64,000 nucleotides of DNA from Adiantum capillus-veneris (GCA_014529385.2 CM043944.1:51891268-51955267), one strand, 5' to 3'. Shown: positions 22,193-32,994, counted from the first letter of the stretch. The notes: a model not told the origin generated them from the letters alone. Made by a program: numbers and translations.

Positions 22193-22224
22193 ATTAGGAA
22201 AAATATGAACCCCAAAAGGGCCTT
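22193..22224 (+). repeat. Left terminal inverted repeat
   Basis: It pairs with the reverse complement of 28823-28854 with three mismatches. It lies inside the gypsy LTR, about 75 bp after its TATA box. Confidence 0.75.
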
Positions 22225-22481
22225 GTAAGGATCCCTAATTTTAAGGGTTTAAGGCTGAAATTGTGTGTGGTTTACGAGACAAGACCATCGAATGAGGATA
22301 TTCTCATAGGCTTTTTTTAAGGCTATCATAGGTTTTTTTGTAGGTTGAAATAGAGGCTAGGTACATTCTCTCTCTACCCAAAAGAGGTTTGGTCCTTATG
22401 ACAATAACTACCCTCCCCCCCTTTCTTTTGTCACATCATCAAGGGCGTCCATAGCCTTAGCCCAAAAAAGAACTTTTTTCA

Positions 22482-23370
22482 ATGAAAAATAAAAAAAGCC
22501 TCACTTTTACTCAAAACTTCTCCCCAACCTATATGTATACTAATGAAGCTTGCGGAGAGGTTGTTGGACGCTATCTCAAAAGTGGAAGGGCTCTTAAATT
22601 CAATAGGTTTTCATGGGACCAACACCTCCATTGTTGTACAGAACAACAATGCAAGCACTCAGGAAGTGGCCCAACCATTGTCCATGAGTGGACTAAAGGC
22701 AAGGCATTTTTTGAAGAGGGTTCGGTCCAAAGAAAGGGATGCTGCTGTCGAAGCATCAACATCTGAAGGTGGGTGGGAGTTCGTGGAAGGATATCTGCAA
22801 GTATGCTTAGCCGACAACATGTTTGGGCTGTATTCGACAAGATGATGAAGATACTACGACTTGCAAGCACAACCATTGAGCAATGACAAGAATTCCAAAA
22901 TTTGGTGGTGAACTTCACAAAGGTAGTCGTCATTGCACGGGGTGAATTGAACATTACACACTATATGGTGAGTGCATGCTATTCCAACTTGGTCTGTACT
23001 ATGCTTTAGTTTTGATCATCGATGGGTTGTGGATTTTTAGGCAGCACATCCTCTATGCCCATGGTGCATACTTTATGAACATGTATGGTTCATTGGATCT
23101 TGGAGCATGCAAGGTAAGGAGAAGTCACGCTATTGTGCTAGGGGTGTCTACTTCAAGAATACAAGACATGGAGGGGGTTTAGTGCACTCATGCTATCTTC
23201 AGGAAATGTTCAACCGGTTTTATTGCACCGCCTTTGGACGCAAAGTGGCAATTGAACGCGAAAGTCATTGCGCTTGGCAAAAGAAGCCCATCGACTGGCC
23301 CATGTTCATTCCTCATAATGCTAGAGATCCTCACAAGGTCCAGCACAACATGCATAGTGTGGCTAGCTAG
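22482..23370 (+). pseudogene. Unrecognised coding relic in the TIR unit
   Basis: Two protein-like blocks are seen. The first (22543-22845, starting MKLAERLLDAISKVEGLLNS) is a helical, charged frame. The second (about 23107-23370) reads KNTRHGGGLVHSCYLQEMFN and WQKKPIDWPMFIPHNARDPH, with codon-like composition. Between them the frame is broken by stops near 22890 and 23005. No family was recognised. Given the TIRs, a transposase or accessory protein is possible but not shown. Confidence 0.35.
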
Positions 23371-23638
23371 CATCAAGGAGTAGGGTTGGAAAAGTTTGGG
23401 TCAGGAGGTAGTAGATGTATTTAGAATCTCATGAAAATGGAAAATCTATTACATTTGGATGCTCTTTTTTGGGATGAAGTGTTTGCATTGTTTGATTGTT
23501 CACACAATTTTACAAGAGTATGTTTCGCTCTGTGTGTTTGATTAGTTCTCCAATTTCATGTGGTTTTAAAATTCAAAAGATTACTCGTGCTTTTAGCGGC
23601 TCTTTTCCACCATGTGAACCCACCCTTATATGGCCACC

Positions 23639-23648
23639 CTATATAAAG
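23639..23648 (+). promoter_or_regulatory. TATA box upstream of a small basic frame
   Basis: CTATATAAAG is followed by a pyrimidine-rich, leader-like stretch and, about 100 bp on, an ATG at 23740. It resembles a plant core promoter. Confidence 0.45.
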
Positions 23649-23739
23649 AGGTAAAATCCTCCCCTTCACAAACACATAACTCTCCTTCCCTCATCGAACA
23701 CCACAAGCTCTAAGAAGTCTCCCCAAACGCACTTTCGCG

Positions 23740-24130
23740 ATGGCAAGGACTAAATAGAATGCGAAGAAGAATCCAAAGACCATTGAGGTGTGCAGAAAGA
23801 AGAAGATGCACGCAAATCAGGAACCAGAAGAATAGCTGACCCGGAACACACAGAGACGGACACGCCGATGAACATCCATTGTGGGAAGGGGAGGTCATCC
23901 CAGTGAACCATAGGGTGGGCGGGAAGACGTTGCCAGGCCAAATGGGTGTGATGCCATCTGGCCCAGGGCACCCCAATGTGGCCGGCAAGTCATTGCCATG
24001 CCTTCTGATCAAGCCAACAATGATGAACGTAGCAGTGATGGCGAGGATTATGATCCGGATGAAGATGTCCCCCTAGTCACCTCCCAAGCGCCGTCGAAAG
24101 TCAAAATCTACAATTGCCCTCGAATCAATT
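23740..24130 (+). pseudogene. Decayed basic-then-acidic frame starting MARTK
   Basis: After the ATG the reading is MARTK, a TAG, then NAKKNPKTIEVCRKKKMHAN. Further stops follow, and, in another frame, an acidic block NDERSSDGEDYDPDEDVPLV near 24020-24080. The basic N-terminus and acidic region suggest a nuclear protein. The opening residues are like those of histone H3 (ARTK), but the rest is not a histone. The frame is broken and the family unknown. Confidence 0.3.
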
Positions 24131-24964
24131 TAGGAGGCTGCAGAGGCTTATTTAGTCAGTCTCTTTGAAGTCACGTTCTTATGTGTTGTCCATGCCAAGC
24201 GTGTAACAATCATGGCCAGGGACATGCAACTTGCACAACGCCTAAAGCATGACTTATACCCTCTGATGTCAAAACCTCTTTTTGTAACTAACTTATGTAT
24301 TGGAATCAATCTACTTTGGAACCCTTATACTGGATTCAAGTTTTTTGGTGAACCCAATGTATTTTCACTTTGCGACAAATACAATACGTCTCTTTTTGTC
24401 GCTCTATGTAAACTTAATGTCCACTTTAAATGTCTATTTGTCTACATTTATTTTGTTAAATGGTTGAAGGTGAGATGCTTATCAACTGTAAAAAGGTTCT
24501 CTTGTTGACAGGCACAACCAAAGCTAAATACATTTTTTGTTTGGCTTGAAATTGTCCATTAGGTAAAAGTTATGCTATGTATTGTCAAAAATTTGCAAAA
24601 CTAGACAAAATGGTGTTGTCCACAAGACAACGAGGATTGGCCAGACAGCAGGCTTGTAGGGCTAAGTCTCGCTGCCTTGTGGACACATTCAGAATTGCAT
24701 AAAATGTCAGAGACAGGGCATAGCTAGTACAAAAAAAGCAATTATATGCTATTTTTTGGACAAATTTTTTTCAATGTACAAAATCAACTTTCACATAGTT
24801 GACACATATTACAAATGGGTAGAATTTTCACAGTTTGCCTTGCTACTAAACATGAACAAAACAATAAATTGAACTTTGCAATAGATCATGGACAAGAGAG
24901 ATAATTTTCATTAAAAGCTTGTACATCCAGCCTAAATATCTTTTGATAGGAGGTGCTTTGCGGT
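24131..24964. other. No gene recognised (TIR unit interior)
   Basis: AT-rich sequence between convergent gene relics. An inverted pair 'gttgtccacaag'/'cttgtggac' near 24610-24690 could form a hairpin. This may be the shared 3' region of the plus- and minus-strand relics. Confidence 0.4.
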
Positions 24965-26505
24965 CTCTATACTATAGTGTTGGGTAGAATGGATGTAAGT
25001 ACAGAAGCACCTATAGCTTGGGCATTGTCAAACCCCAGGGCTTGACAAAGAGCTATGCGTGTCATGACCTTGTTGCAAAAGCCAATGCCAAAAGTGGAAA
25101 TTGCAAGTGATTTTTTCAATAGAATAATTACATGGGTTGTTTGAGGGATGGTGGCTAAGTATAGGAGTGTACTTGCGGCCTTAAGCACTCACAAAACAAA
25201 ATGGCCATTCGGAGAGAAATCCTTGTGTATGATGCACACATCTTCCATTGGTAGTATGTAGTGTGCTAGGGTTGATTGAGGCCCAAACACCATGCGCTCT
25301 CCCCCCTTCCGGCTAGCCCACAGGTCCATGTCCAGAACATCCTGCAAAATTTTAATTAACCAAAAGCAAAGAAGAAAGGTTAAATTATCAACGTAAAAGA
25401 TGCTTAGTATTACCTCTTGTTGCTTATCCTCATCATCCACAGTTGGTGTGGCTTCAAGGTTGATAGAGGATTTGCCCTCATCAAATTTGGGGGCCCCACG
25501 AACCACGCGAATCGGGGCGGATAGGGGTTTGGTTGGCAACAACCCTGGCTTCTGTTGCAATGAACTCCTCATCCGTGACTTCACTTTGCTTTGCAGCAAG
25601 AATATTCGTTGTCACTAGTGCAATTGTGTCAGCAACAAAGTCCCCCAATGGAAGCAGCTTGTCATCTGTAGCTTCTGGTGTAGGATCAAAGGGAAACTCC
25701 ATCTTGGTGCATATATGCTAAGACACTCATCTAGTCGGACACCAAAAGCCTTTTCAATATCATGTAAGAATAAATACTCTTCATCTTTTATAATTATGCT
25801 ATTGAGACGGCTAATCTCCACTTCAGGAATTGTAGCACGGTTACGACTCTCAAGGTTGGGCACCTTGGAGGTGCTAGAAATCTGCTCTCTCACTGCAACT
25901 CCTTCTTCCAAGCCGTGGGGATATTTGGCAGATTGTAGTCTTTGCTCACTTTGGACATCTATAGGTGCGACCTTGGAATCTTTACGATCAGCCAGCACCC
26001 CACCAACTACCAGATGCAGGATCTCCATCTCCTCCAAGGAGGGCTCCTGATTGACGAGGAAGAAGAGAGTGGCAATGTTGGACAAGAAATATTGCCCAAT
26101 TTTGTGCTTCTTGAAAGAGTCTGCAACTTCCTTTGTCACTTGGCGGAAGTGGTTTGCCTCTTTTGCAATCACCTCAAAGCGGGCTAGTCTCTTTGAAAAT
26201 GCAGTGTCGCCCTTGTGGATGTAGCGAAGTAGATTACATGGCAACCACAAGATGGCATTGTCTTCAAATTTCATAGCATACTTGAGTATATGCGCATGCA
26301 TATACTCTATGATGTGGTGAAAAGTGTCATTGTGGAGCTGCATGGTTTTTTGTAAATCCACTATGCGGGTAAAGAAGCCATGAAGATCATTGCATCCAAA
26401 ATATTTGGTGTCCTCTAAGAAAAGAAGAAACCACGAAAGGGGGGTGTGTGGCTCTTCTGAAGCTGCTGCTACGCAGGAGGAGGATGTGCTAGCATGTGCT
26501 GCCAT
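24965..26505 (-). pseudogene. Unrecognised two-exon gene relic B
   Basis: The start at 26505 (MAAHASTSSSCVAAASEEPH) is chosen because it follows a TATA box by about 130 bp and a microsatellite leader. Exon 1 encodes a mostly helical protein with NDLHGFFTRIVDLQKTMQLH and RLARFEVIAKEANHFRQVTK. After two apparent single-base frameshifts (near 25700 and 25550) it reaches a clean intron: GAG|GTAATAC at 25413 to TTTTGCAG| at 25342, 72 nt. Exon 2 (25341-24965) reads DMDLWASRKGGERMVFGP and continues through one in-frame TGA at about 25189. No family is recognised. The intron and promoter argue it was once a real gene. Confidence 0.5.
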
Positions 26506-26508
<3 letters not shown>

Positions 26509-26558
<50 letters not shown>

Positions 26559-26582
26559 TGTGTGTGTGTGTGTGTGTGTGTG
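26509..26582. repeat. (CT)n(GT)n compound microsatellite
   Basis: A CT run then a GT run, in the presumed 5' leader of relic B, a few bases upstream of its ATG on the minus strand. Confidence 0.93.
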
Positions 26583-26635
26583 TCTTCTTTCTGTCTCTCT
26601 CAAGTGTTGACAGAAAAATAAGAAGCCTACTCCCC

Positions 26636-26645
26636 TTTATATACA
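26636..26645 (-). promoter_or_regulatory. TATA box of gene relic B
   Basis: TGTATATAAAGGGG on the minus strand, with a GC-rich upstream flank and a pyrimidine/purine leader downstream. Confidence 0.55.
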
Positions 26646-26984
26646 CCCCCCCCCCTTTCCCCACACCGCCACGCGGCCCGTTGCAGAAAAAGACATCATC
26701 CCAAAGCTCTTTGATATACATACAAACACATATGAGTGCGCACACAAACACCCAAACAAAATCTAAAAAAGTTAATCAATGAAGATGATACTATAACGAC
26801 AAAAAAGTTTTGAATTTCCATTAACAACAGAAGGTTTTACAACATGGAATTAGAGCTGGTTACATTGATCTATCAGATTACCTTAAAGACAGTGCGCTGC
26901 CAACCCTCCACTCCTCTTGCACTTTCATGGCAGCCTCCATCCGCCTACCAATCTAAAACAACAAAAATGCTTTTAATAAGACTA

Positions 26985-27927
26985 AAAATTGGCACATGTA
27001 GACATCATATAAATTAAACTGACCTTTTGCCGATTGAGACGAAAGTAAGCATCTTTGATTTCTTTGTAGCCCAAGATAATCAAGTGTTCCCATATGTTGG
27101 TGAGTGTCGAGTGTTCACTAACTTGCACAATCTCAGAAACACCATTTGAAAAAAGTAGCGGGCATGTCAAATGTCACAAAATTAGCAACACTAGATTGTA
27201 AGGGTATCCACTTTCCACTCTTACACATCCAACGCTCATAGTAGAAACGTAGGTACAAAGTAGTGCGCACTTTCAAATATCGAATCCCTATACTTGAAGC
27301 CCCCACCTTACACTTGTAGTTATCTCCTTAGAGCACTCCCTCAAACCATTCCCCAATTATCTCCAAATACCAATTTTAGTGCTTCATACATGACATTCTT
27401 GCTACAAAACATAGTAGGTGTGACACAGAATGGCAATGTCTTGAACACGTGTACAAAAACATGCATGGGGCAGCACCAACTAAGCCCTACTGATCTAGAA
27501 GCCTTCCCAAAATTTAATGAGGAGCAAATATCAAAAAGCATCTTCTCCTTCACTGAGAAGAGTGACCACGCCAGCATCAGGTCGTGGCCATTCCAGACTC
27601 AGTAATGAAGGTTTTTCAACATCAATGATTTTACCATATCCATCCTTCGAGGACGGCACTACATACGTGTGTGAGTAGAAGAAGATTTTACGTTGCAATA
27701 GAATCGAAGGTGGCAAGTTGGGAAGCATCATAACACCAATGTCTACATGAAGAGCATTGAAGGTTCCTGTGAGACTCTTGATTGGTTGTTCCTCAACAAA
27801 GTTGGATGAAAATATCTATGACAACACCAAAAACTATCAAGTCAAAAACAAATAACAAGCGTTTACAATCAGCAACGAACAATGTTTTACGACTTACAAT
27901 GTATTGGGAAATCTCTTGAGCTTCCAT
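26985..27927 (-). pseudogene. Unrecognised intron-containing gene relic A
   Basis: Reading from an ATG at 27927, the first exon gives MEAQEISQYI. A GT-AG intron (GTAAGTC at 27897 to GTCATAG at 27816, 82 nt) joins it in frame to IFSSNFVEEQPIKSLTGTFN and on to SLEWPRPDAGVVTLLSEGED (to about 27545). A frameshift then leads to FDICSSLNFGKASRSVGLSW and MYEALKLVFGDNWGMV (27341). Further fragments run to about 26985. An alternative frame at 27931-28131 could extend it upstream. The product is unknown. It is transcribed in the same direction as relic B and lies 0.5 kb upstream of it. Confidence 0.4.
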
Positions 27928-28299
27928 TCCTCAAGCGCATGGAATGCCAAGAGCACACGTGTTGAACAATGGCCACTGTGCCATTGATTCTATGGTTCTT
28001 GAAACCAAGAAGTCTCCCCTTTCAATGTTAGTCAAGGTTGCCATGGTTTTGAACTTGATGAGGCCCGATAGTTGCAGGTTGCATGAAGATCCAAGATCCT
28101 TTAGAAAACACTTGCAGCATGCATTCCCCATCAGAATCCCTAGTGTTATGCAAGCAAACCGTCTCTATCTCATCCTTTGGCTTCCTTGAAGTGGAGGGGC
28201 TTGATATGGTAGCACCACAAGAAGAAGAGTTGTGGTGTTAGACAGAGAGGCATGTTGCTTCAGGAATGAAATGAGAAGGAATGGTTGAATGGGAAACAA

Positions 28300-28500
28300 G
28301 GGAAGAAGAAGTAGTTCAAATGGATGGTGTGGATGAAAGGGGGAGACAGGTCGTGCAGCTATGGAAAGCTTCCATTTGTGATGGAGCTATGGAAAGCTTG
28401 GTGAGAGGGGGAGAAGTGGCTCAATGGGAAGTGAGGGGAGAAGAAGTAGTTCAAAGGGATGGTGTGGATGAAAGGAGGAGACAAGTGGTGTAGCTATGGA
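28300..28500 (+). repeat. 134-bp tandem duplication near the right TIR
   Basis: The word GAAGAAGTAGTTCAAA and the following 'ggatggtgtggatgaaagg' occur at about 28305 and again 134 bp later. 'agctatggaaag' also recurs (three times). The unit is purine-rich and gives a Glu/Val-rich frame that is probably not a protein. Confidence 0.75.
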
Positions 28501-28648
28501 AAGATTCCTCGTGTGCTGCAGTTATGAAAATCATGTATTTGGTTCGGAGAGCTTTTGGAGAGTGAAAAGTGAGATTTAGAGATTTTCAAAAAAATTTAAA
28601 GTTTTAGGGTTACTTTATGGGCACCCATGAAAATGGAGGGAAAGCCCT

Positions 28649-28671
28649 CCCCCCCCCCCCCCCCCCCCCCC
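28649..28671. repeat. Homopolymer C run (~23 bp)
   Basis: An uninterrupted C run within a C/T-rich stretch, about 180 bp inside the right TIR. Assembly length errors are likely here. Confidence 0.9.
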
Positions 28672-28822
28672 TTTTCCCCCTTCTCTCTCTTTCTAGGGGA
28701 CAAATCTATAATGAGAGGAACAAATAACGCCACATGCCCCCTACTACCCTACCTTTTGAGAGGGTATAGCTTTGGCCACCACCCTCTTTCTATTGGTCCA
28801 TGCTTAATCACCCCTTAAGCTA

Positions 28823-28854
28823 AAGGGCGTTTTGGGGTTCATATTTATCCTAAT
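28823..28854 (-). repeat. Right terminal inverted repeat
   Basis: Its reverse complement matches 22193-22224 at 29 of 32 positions. The gypsy LTR resumes immediately after. Confidence 0.75.
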
Positions 28855-29569
28855 GTGTGAGCTTTCTATGTCATCACTACTCGTATGTGCATAGAGAAGC
28901 TCATTGAGAAGAGTTGAGTGATGACATACTCTCCGTTGCACTTGTAGCCTATTGTTGTTTATAAATTATATTCATAGTTCTGGTGCAAGTGGGTACAACA
29001 ATCGGCTACTACGACTCTTCTCTCTAGGAATTGACTTGACAAGTTAGCTCATCTGTTGGTTGAAGGTATTTTGTCCTTACAAATTTGCTGGGTCATTTCA
29101 TGCTTGGTGGTTTGAGGGATTGTTGAATTATTTTCCTAGGACTAAACTGTAAGAGGGTTATATGTTGAGAGGGGTCTTGAAACCCTAAGACAATGTGTAT
29201 GATGGCAACAAGATCTTTGTGTTGTTTCTTTGATTCTCCCCAAGCTTGTGTGCAACTAGTCTTTAAGGCTAGGACCTAGTTGTTCAAGTTAATTTGTGAT
29301 CTCTACCTTACCCTCTCTCAAATCCCTAAGGTTGTGAATGTTTGTGTTTGGAGTGTGTGGCTATTTTTCATTCCTCTCTCTTTGCATGTCTGTCTATAAG
29401 GAGATATCACTTGCATCCTAGTACGTATCCATAAATCTTGTTTTGTTTTGGTTGTGGGTTTCTTGTTGTTGTGGTTTCTTGTGTTTGCCCCAGTGCTCAT
29501 TGAGCACCACGGGAGCCTTGAGAGGTGTTTAGAGGTTGCTTCTCTTGCTGCACACCTCAGACTGCCTCA
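28855..29569 (+). mobile_element. Gypsy 5' LTR, second part
   Basis: It aligns with the 3' third of the solo LTR: 'attgagcaccacgggagcct' here matches 'attgagcatcatgggagcct' there (minus strand near 11240). Both end CAGAC(C/T)(A/G)CCTCA. This end and the PBS that follows define the LTR boundary at 29569. Confidence 0.7.
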
Positions 29570-29571
29570 AT

Positions 29572-29590
29572 TTTGGTGCCCCCAATGAGG
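29572..29590 (+). other. Gypsy-type primer-binding site
   Basis: TTTGGTGCCCCCAATGAGG lies two bases after the LTR end. It resembles the TTTGGCGCC... type of PBS used by many plant gypsy elements; the exact tRNA is not assigned. Confidence 0.5.
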
Positions 29591-30030
29591 AGGGCTTTGT
29601 GTATGTTGTGTTTCATACTGCTTGAATGCTTAGCCTTTAGCATAATCAAGTAGGTCACATGTGATTTGTAGAATTCTAGGTCCTCGTAGATTAGCCAAAA
29701 TAAAATATTTAGTAAATTCTTTTATTTTGCATCTCATCAGGTAAGACCTCAGTTTGGACGTATATATTTCTGTTCTTTTTAAAGCATTATGTCATGTATA
29801 GATCATGGATAATGATCCACAAATAGAGATTTTTCCCATTTATTTCACACCACACATTAGAATAAACATTGCCATTAGTAAAAATATCCATTTTTAACAA
29901 CAAATGGTAAGTTCATGTTTGGTGCTCAAAGAGTAGGAGAAATTATCGCATCACCAAAACCTCTCGCATGCCTCTTTTTGACTGTCACAGATCATTTGAT
30001 GTGTATATTTTAATTTCTTTTTAGAACAGA

Positions 30031-30885
30031 TTGCAATTCATCAAACATTGTTGTGTAAATCTTTTTAAGAAAGAAAAAGAAGAGAAGACTTGTTTTGGAA
30101 TTGTTTTAGTGGAGGCACAATGCCAAATGTCAAGATATCCTCTCTTTTTTGAAGAGCCTAGCAAGGATGCCGAGTTATTTTTAGAAAATTTCAAAATGAA
30201 TTGCCCCATTAAAACGGTGATAGGTGATAAGGAATGCTTAGAAATGTTTGAGGTAGTTCTGAGGACATATGATAGTACTTGGTTTTCCTCTCTATCTGAG
30301 GAAGTTAGAAGAAGTGATAAGGAGGTTTTGGATCACTTCAAGTGATACTTTTTCAAACTCCAAATACTCAAAAACTATGGCAAGACATTATTGCCCACAA
30401 GCAAAAAGACCTAGATGACTACTACACCTACAAGAAAGAGTTTCTACATTTTTGGGCTATATGGGTAAGGAATATTGCTAACCCTAGGGATGATGCAAAT
30501 TTTCTTAAGAAGGAGAGAATCATAGCGGGTCTATTTTCCACACTCAAGGTAAAGGTAGAGGCGGATGCACCTGACACCTTTGATGCCCCTGAAACTAGAG
30601 CTTCCTTGAAATATAAAAAATTGAAGTGCATTCAAGGAGAGGTTCTAGTAGAGGGTTTAGATATAAATACATGACACAAGCATCAACGTCCAAGGAGATG
30701 CCCAAGGTAACAATTGAGGTAATTGAAAGGTATAAGGGATCCTTGAGCAGCTTGTCAATTCCCCTTGCACAAGTTATAGGTCTCAAGGGACAAACAAAGA
30801 AAGCTAAGAAACAAGAGCCATGACTCAGATGCAAGTATTACAATGTTCGAGTTGTGGGGAATCTGGGCATGGAATTTATAATTGT
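30031..30885 (+). pseudogene. Gypsy Gag remnant with CCHC knuckle
   Basis: Two frames (30031-30345 and 30342-30674) read across a frameshift as a retrotransposon Gag core: SKDAELFLENFKMNCPIKTV, then TQKLWQDIIAHKQKDLDDYY and KKERIIAGLFSTLKVKVEAD. A knuckle CSSCGESGHGIYNC follows at 30844-30885 (C-x2-C-x4-H-x4-C). It is the first coding part downstream of the split LTR and PBS, in the same direction. Pol is absent; the sequence turns into a different LTR-like segment at about 31006. Confidence 0.75.
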
Positions 30886-30973
30886 CCCTAGCCCTATGGG
30901 GATCTAGGGAGGTCTAGCTTGAGTTATTTAGGGATGAATAAAGAAAAAGAAAAAAAAGGAGAAAGAAAGAGAA

Positions 30974-31104
30974 GATAAGGATAAGAATGAGGTGAGTAAG
31001 TAGCTTGTTGAAGCAGTTTTGAAAAGCAGATAAGTTATCAAGATAAGTAGAAATAACTTATCAATATATAAGATAAGCTATCAAGATAATTTAAGGCACT
31101 TATC
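30974..31104. promoter_or_regulatory. Cluster of seven GATAAG/CTTATC motifs
   Basis: GATAAG occurs at 30974, 30980, 31029, 31042 and 31072, and its complement CTTATC at 31057 and 31099, all within 131 bp. The cluster ends 9 bp before a TATA box. GATAAG is the I-box/GATA-factor core known from light-regulated plant promoters; regulation here is inferred. Confidence 0.6.
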
Positions 31105-31560
31105 TAAAATGTGCATATAAAGAGGGTTTGTCTTCTCATTTTACACTTCTCTCCTTCATTCATTAAGGTGAAAACTTGAGAGTAGGCTTGAGAAAGCCAT
31201 AGCTAAGCCTCTTTCACACACACCTCCTACACACACACCCTCTCCAAGAGAAGCCATGGCCACAACCCTAATCAAGTTTTTCAAATTTTGATCTTCTTCT
31301 TCATAGTACCCTCTCTCTCTCTCTCTCTCTCTCCCCAAATTCTCAAGCTTTCTATAGCTTGAATTCCCTTTGCCTCTTGCCATTCTCTCATTCCAAGGAG
31401 TCAAATTGGGGGTTTTCAAGTGAAGTGAAAGAGGGAAGAGCCGACTACATCAACACACTTCTTCAATGCTCTCCCAAATTGAGGAGAAGAATCTACCATA
31501 TATACACTAAGGTAATGTCTTCTTGTTCTCTTTATATGATTGTACTTTCTTGAAAGTGAT
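31006..31560 (+). mobile_element. LTR-like promoter segment
   Basis: It begins TGTTGAAGCAG, has the GATAAG cluster, a TATA box (GCATATAAAG, 31113-31122), a CA/CT-rich leader and a (CT)n run near 31309-31333. No partner LTR or PBS was found in the window, so the ends are uncertain. A host promoter fragment is the alternative. Confidence 0.4.
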
Positions 31561-32019
31561 TTACTTTTATGCTTACTTTAATTCATGCTTAAGCTCTCAG
31601 ATTTTCATAAGCAACCTTTTTTGCTTGGGAAGAAGAAATAACTTCTTAAGTTGTTGCTCATTTCTAACTATGGTTCCTTTCTAATATTAATTAGCCATGT
31701 TGCTAACTACTAACACGATGCATTACAAATTCCATTATTTCAAGTTTCCTAGATTACCAGACTAATATGGCATAGAAAGAGTAGAAAGCACGCTCTTATC
31801 ATATTAACCTAGATAGTGTGCATGATTGAATGGTAACTAATATCCTTAATTATCCCTTAATCTCTTGCATAAACCTTTTTATTGATTTTTAAGTTACTTT
31901 TATTCTCTTACCTAAATTAATCTTTTAACACTAGAATGGTAGCAAGACACTTTTATGTCCTTGGAAACTTTTGTGTCCTCCTAAGCGACCAATTTTCTTG
32001 AATTATTTGAAGAGTATAA
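31561..32019. other. No gene recognised
   Basis: AT-rich sequence with no supported frame. It lies between the LTR-like promoter and the RT remnant and may be the rest of either element. Confidence 0.5.
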
Positions 32020-32703
32020 AAATGAATTTCTAGGTGCTATATATTCACAAAGTTGCTTATGAGCTGAAAAAACTTGATATTTTTTTTGGAATATCGATAT
32101 CACCATTAACCTTACTCTTGCACAACATTTTTAAACCTAAATTGTGTGGATTACTCTCCCTCTCACAACTTGAAAGATTACATGAAGGTGTCACTTGTAC
32201 TTCTCAAAATAATTTTAGTGGCCTAAAGATGTTTTTCCATCGTGAGTTTGAATGTGGTTGGGGCATTTGTTAGGCCAAAACTTGTATCTTATCAAATAGA
32301 TCTTCTAGCCGCGGCACGGGAAATGTTTTTTTAATAGTGATGCTATTTAGTGCTCTATAGTTGACACACATGTGATATGTGCCATCTTGCTTTTGCACTA
32401 AAAGTATTGGTGAATAGAATGGAGAGGAGTAGGCCTCACCATCCCTTTTTCCACCAATTCATGCACTTGCCTCATGATCTCCTCTGATTGAGCTTGTGAA
32501 ACTCAATAAGGAGGTTTATTAGGTGGTGAGCTTCCTAGTAGAAGCTCTATTGCATGGTTTTTAGATAGCTCACTAGGGATGTCATCAATGAAAACATCTT
32601 GGAATCCATTTAGGAAATTAAACAACTCTAATTCCTCTTGATTCCCTTTATTGCTACTTGTGAAAACATTAGAATCATTTACAAATCCTCTAACAAAAAT
32701 CAT
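32020..32703 (-). pseudogene. Gypsy reverse transcriptase N-terminal remnant
   Basis: The minus-strand reading gives LNGFQDVFIDDIPSELSKNH, SSPPNKPPY, then after a stop SQAQSEEIMRQVHELVEKG, RPTPLHSPILLVQKQDGTYH and MCVNYRALNSITIKKTFPVP. These are the finger motifs of plant Ty3 RT. Further decayed pieces to 32020 resemble the region up to the 'F/YLGH' part. The catalytic YxDD is not found. Several stops make it nonfunctional. Confidence 0.75.
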
Positions 32704-32994
32704 GTACGCAAATATTAGAGCTTTTCATTGACTTATCAAAAGCAAGCATATTTACCAGGGATATGGTGTTCCCCAGCTCATTAGCATCTATGTACATGCT
32801 CTTTTCCCTGTAGGTGAAATAGATTCTCCTTTCAGGGAACTTCATGTTGGCAGCCATGCGGTTGAACCATGGTGCCCCTGGTTAAACATCCTCATGTTGT
32901 TGGAGAAGAGAGATTAAAAATAAAAATCTTCTTTGTCAATGTAGCTTTGGACATGAAGCCTCAACTCCCCAACCAAGGGAGTAATGGAGGCTTG

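Larger units (their letters stand above)
22193..28854. mobile_element. Candidate DNA transposon, 6.66 kb, TIR-bounded
   Basis: The two ends are inverted repeats matching 29 of 32 positions (22193-22224 and 28823-28854; consensus ATTAGGAWAAATATGAACCC). The segment splits a gypsy LTR whose halves (20402-22192, 28855-29569) both align to a solo LTR. If the element proper starts at GG, a TA duplication flanks it; no longer duplication is visible. It carries plus-strand relics (22482-24130) and two minus-strand gene relics with canonical introns (24965-27927). The superfamily is not identified and no DDE motif was recognised. Confidence 0.6.

Noticed and set aside
24600-24700. Hairpin terminator from inverted 'gtccacaag'
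   Set aside because: Plant polymerase II genes do not end at simple hairpins, and the arms are short; kept only as a note.
22193-28854. Assignment to PIF/Harbinger, hAT, Mutator or CACTA
   Set aside because: The flanking duplication fits none cleanly (TA at best; TTA versus TAA on the two sides), the termini do not match family signatures, and no transposase motif was recognised.
29318-29500. Minus-strand 60-codon frame with Asn/Lys/Thr-rich product
   Set aside because: It lies in an LTR, antisense, and is composition-driven.
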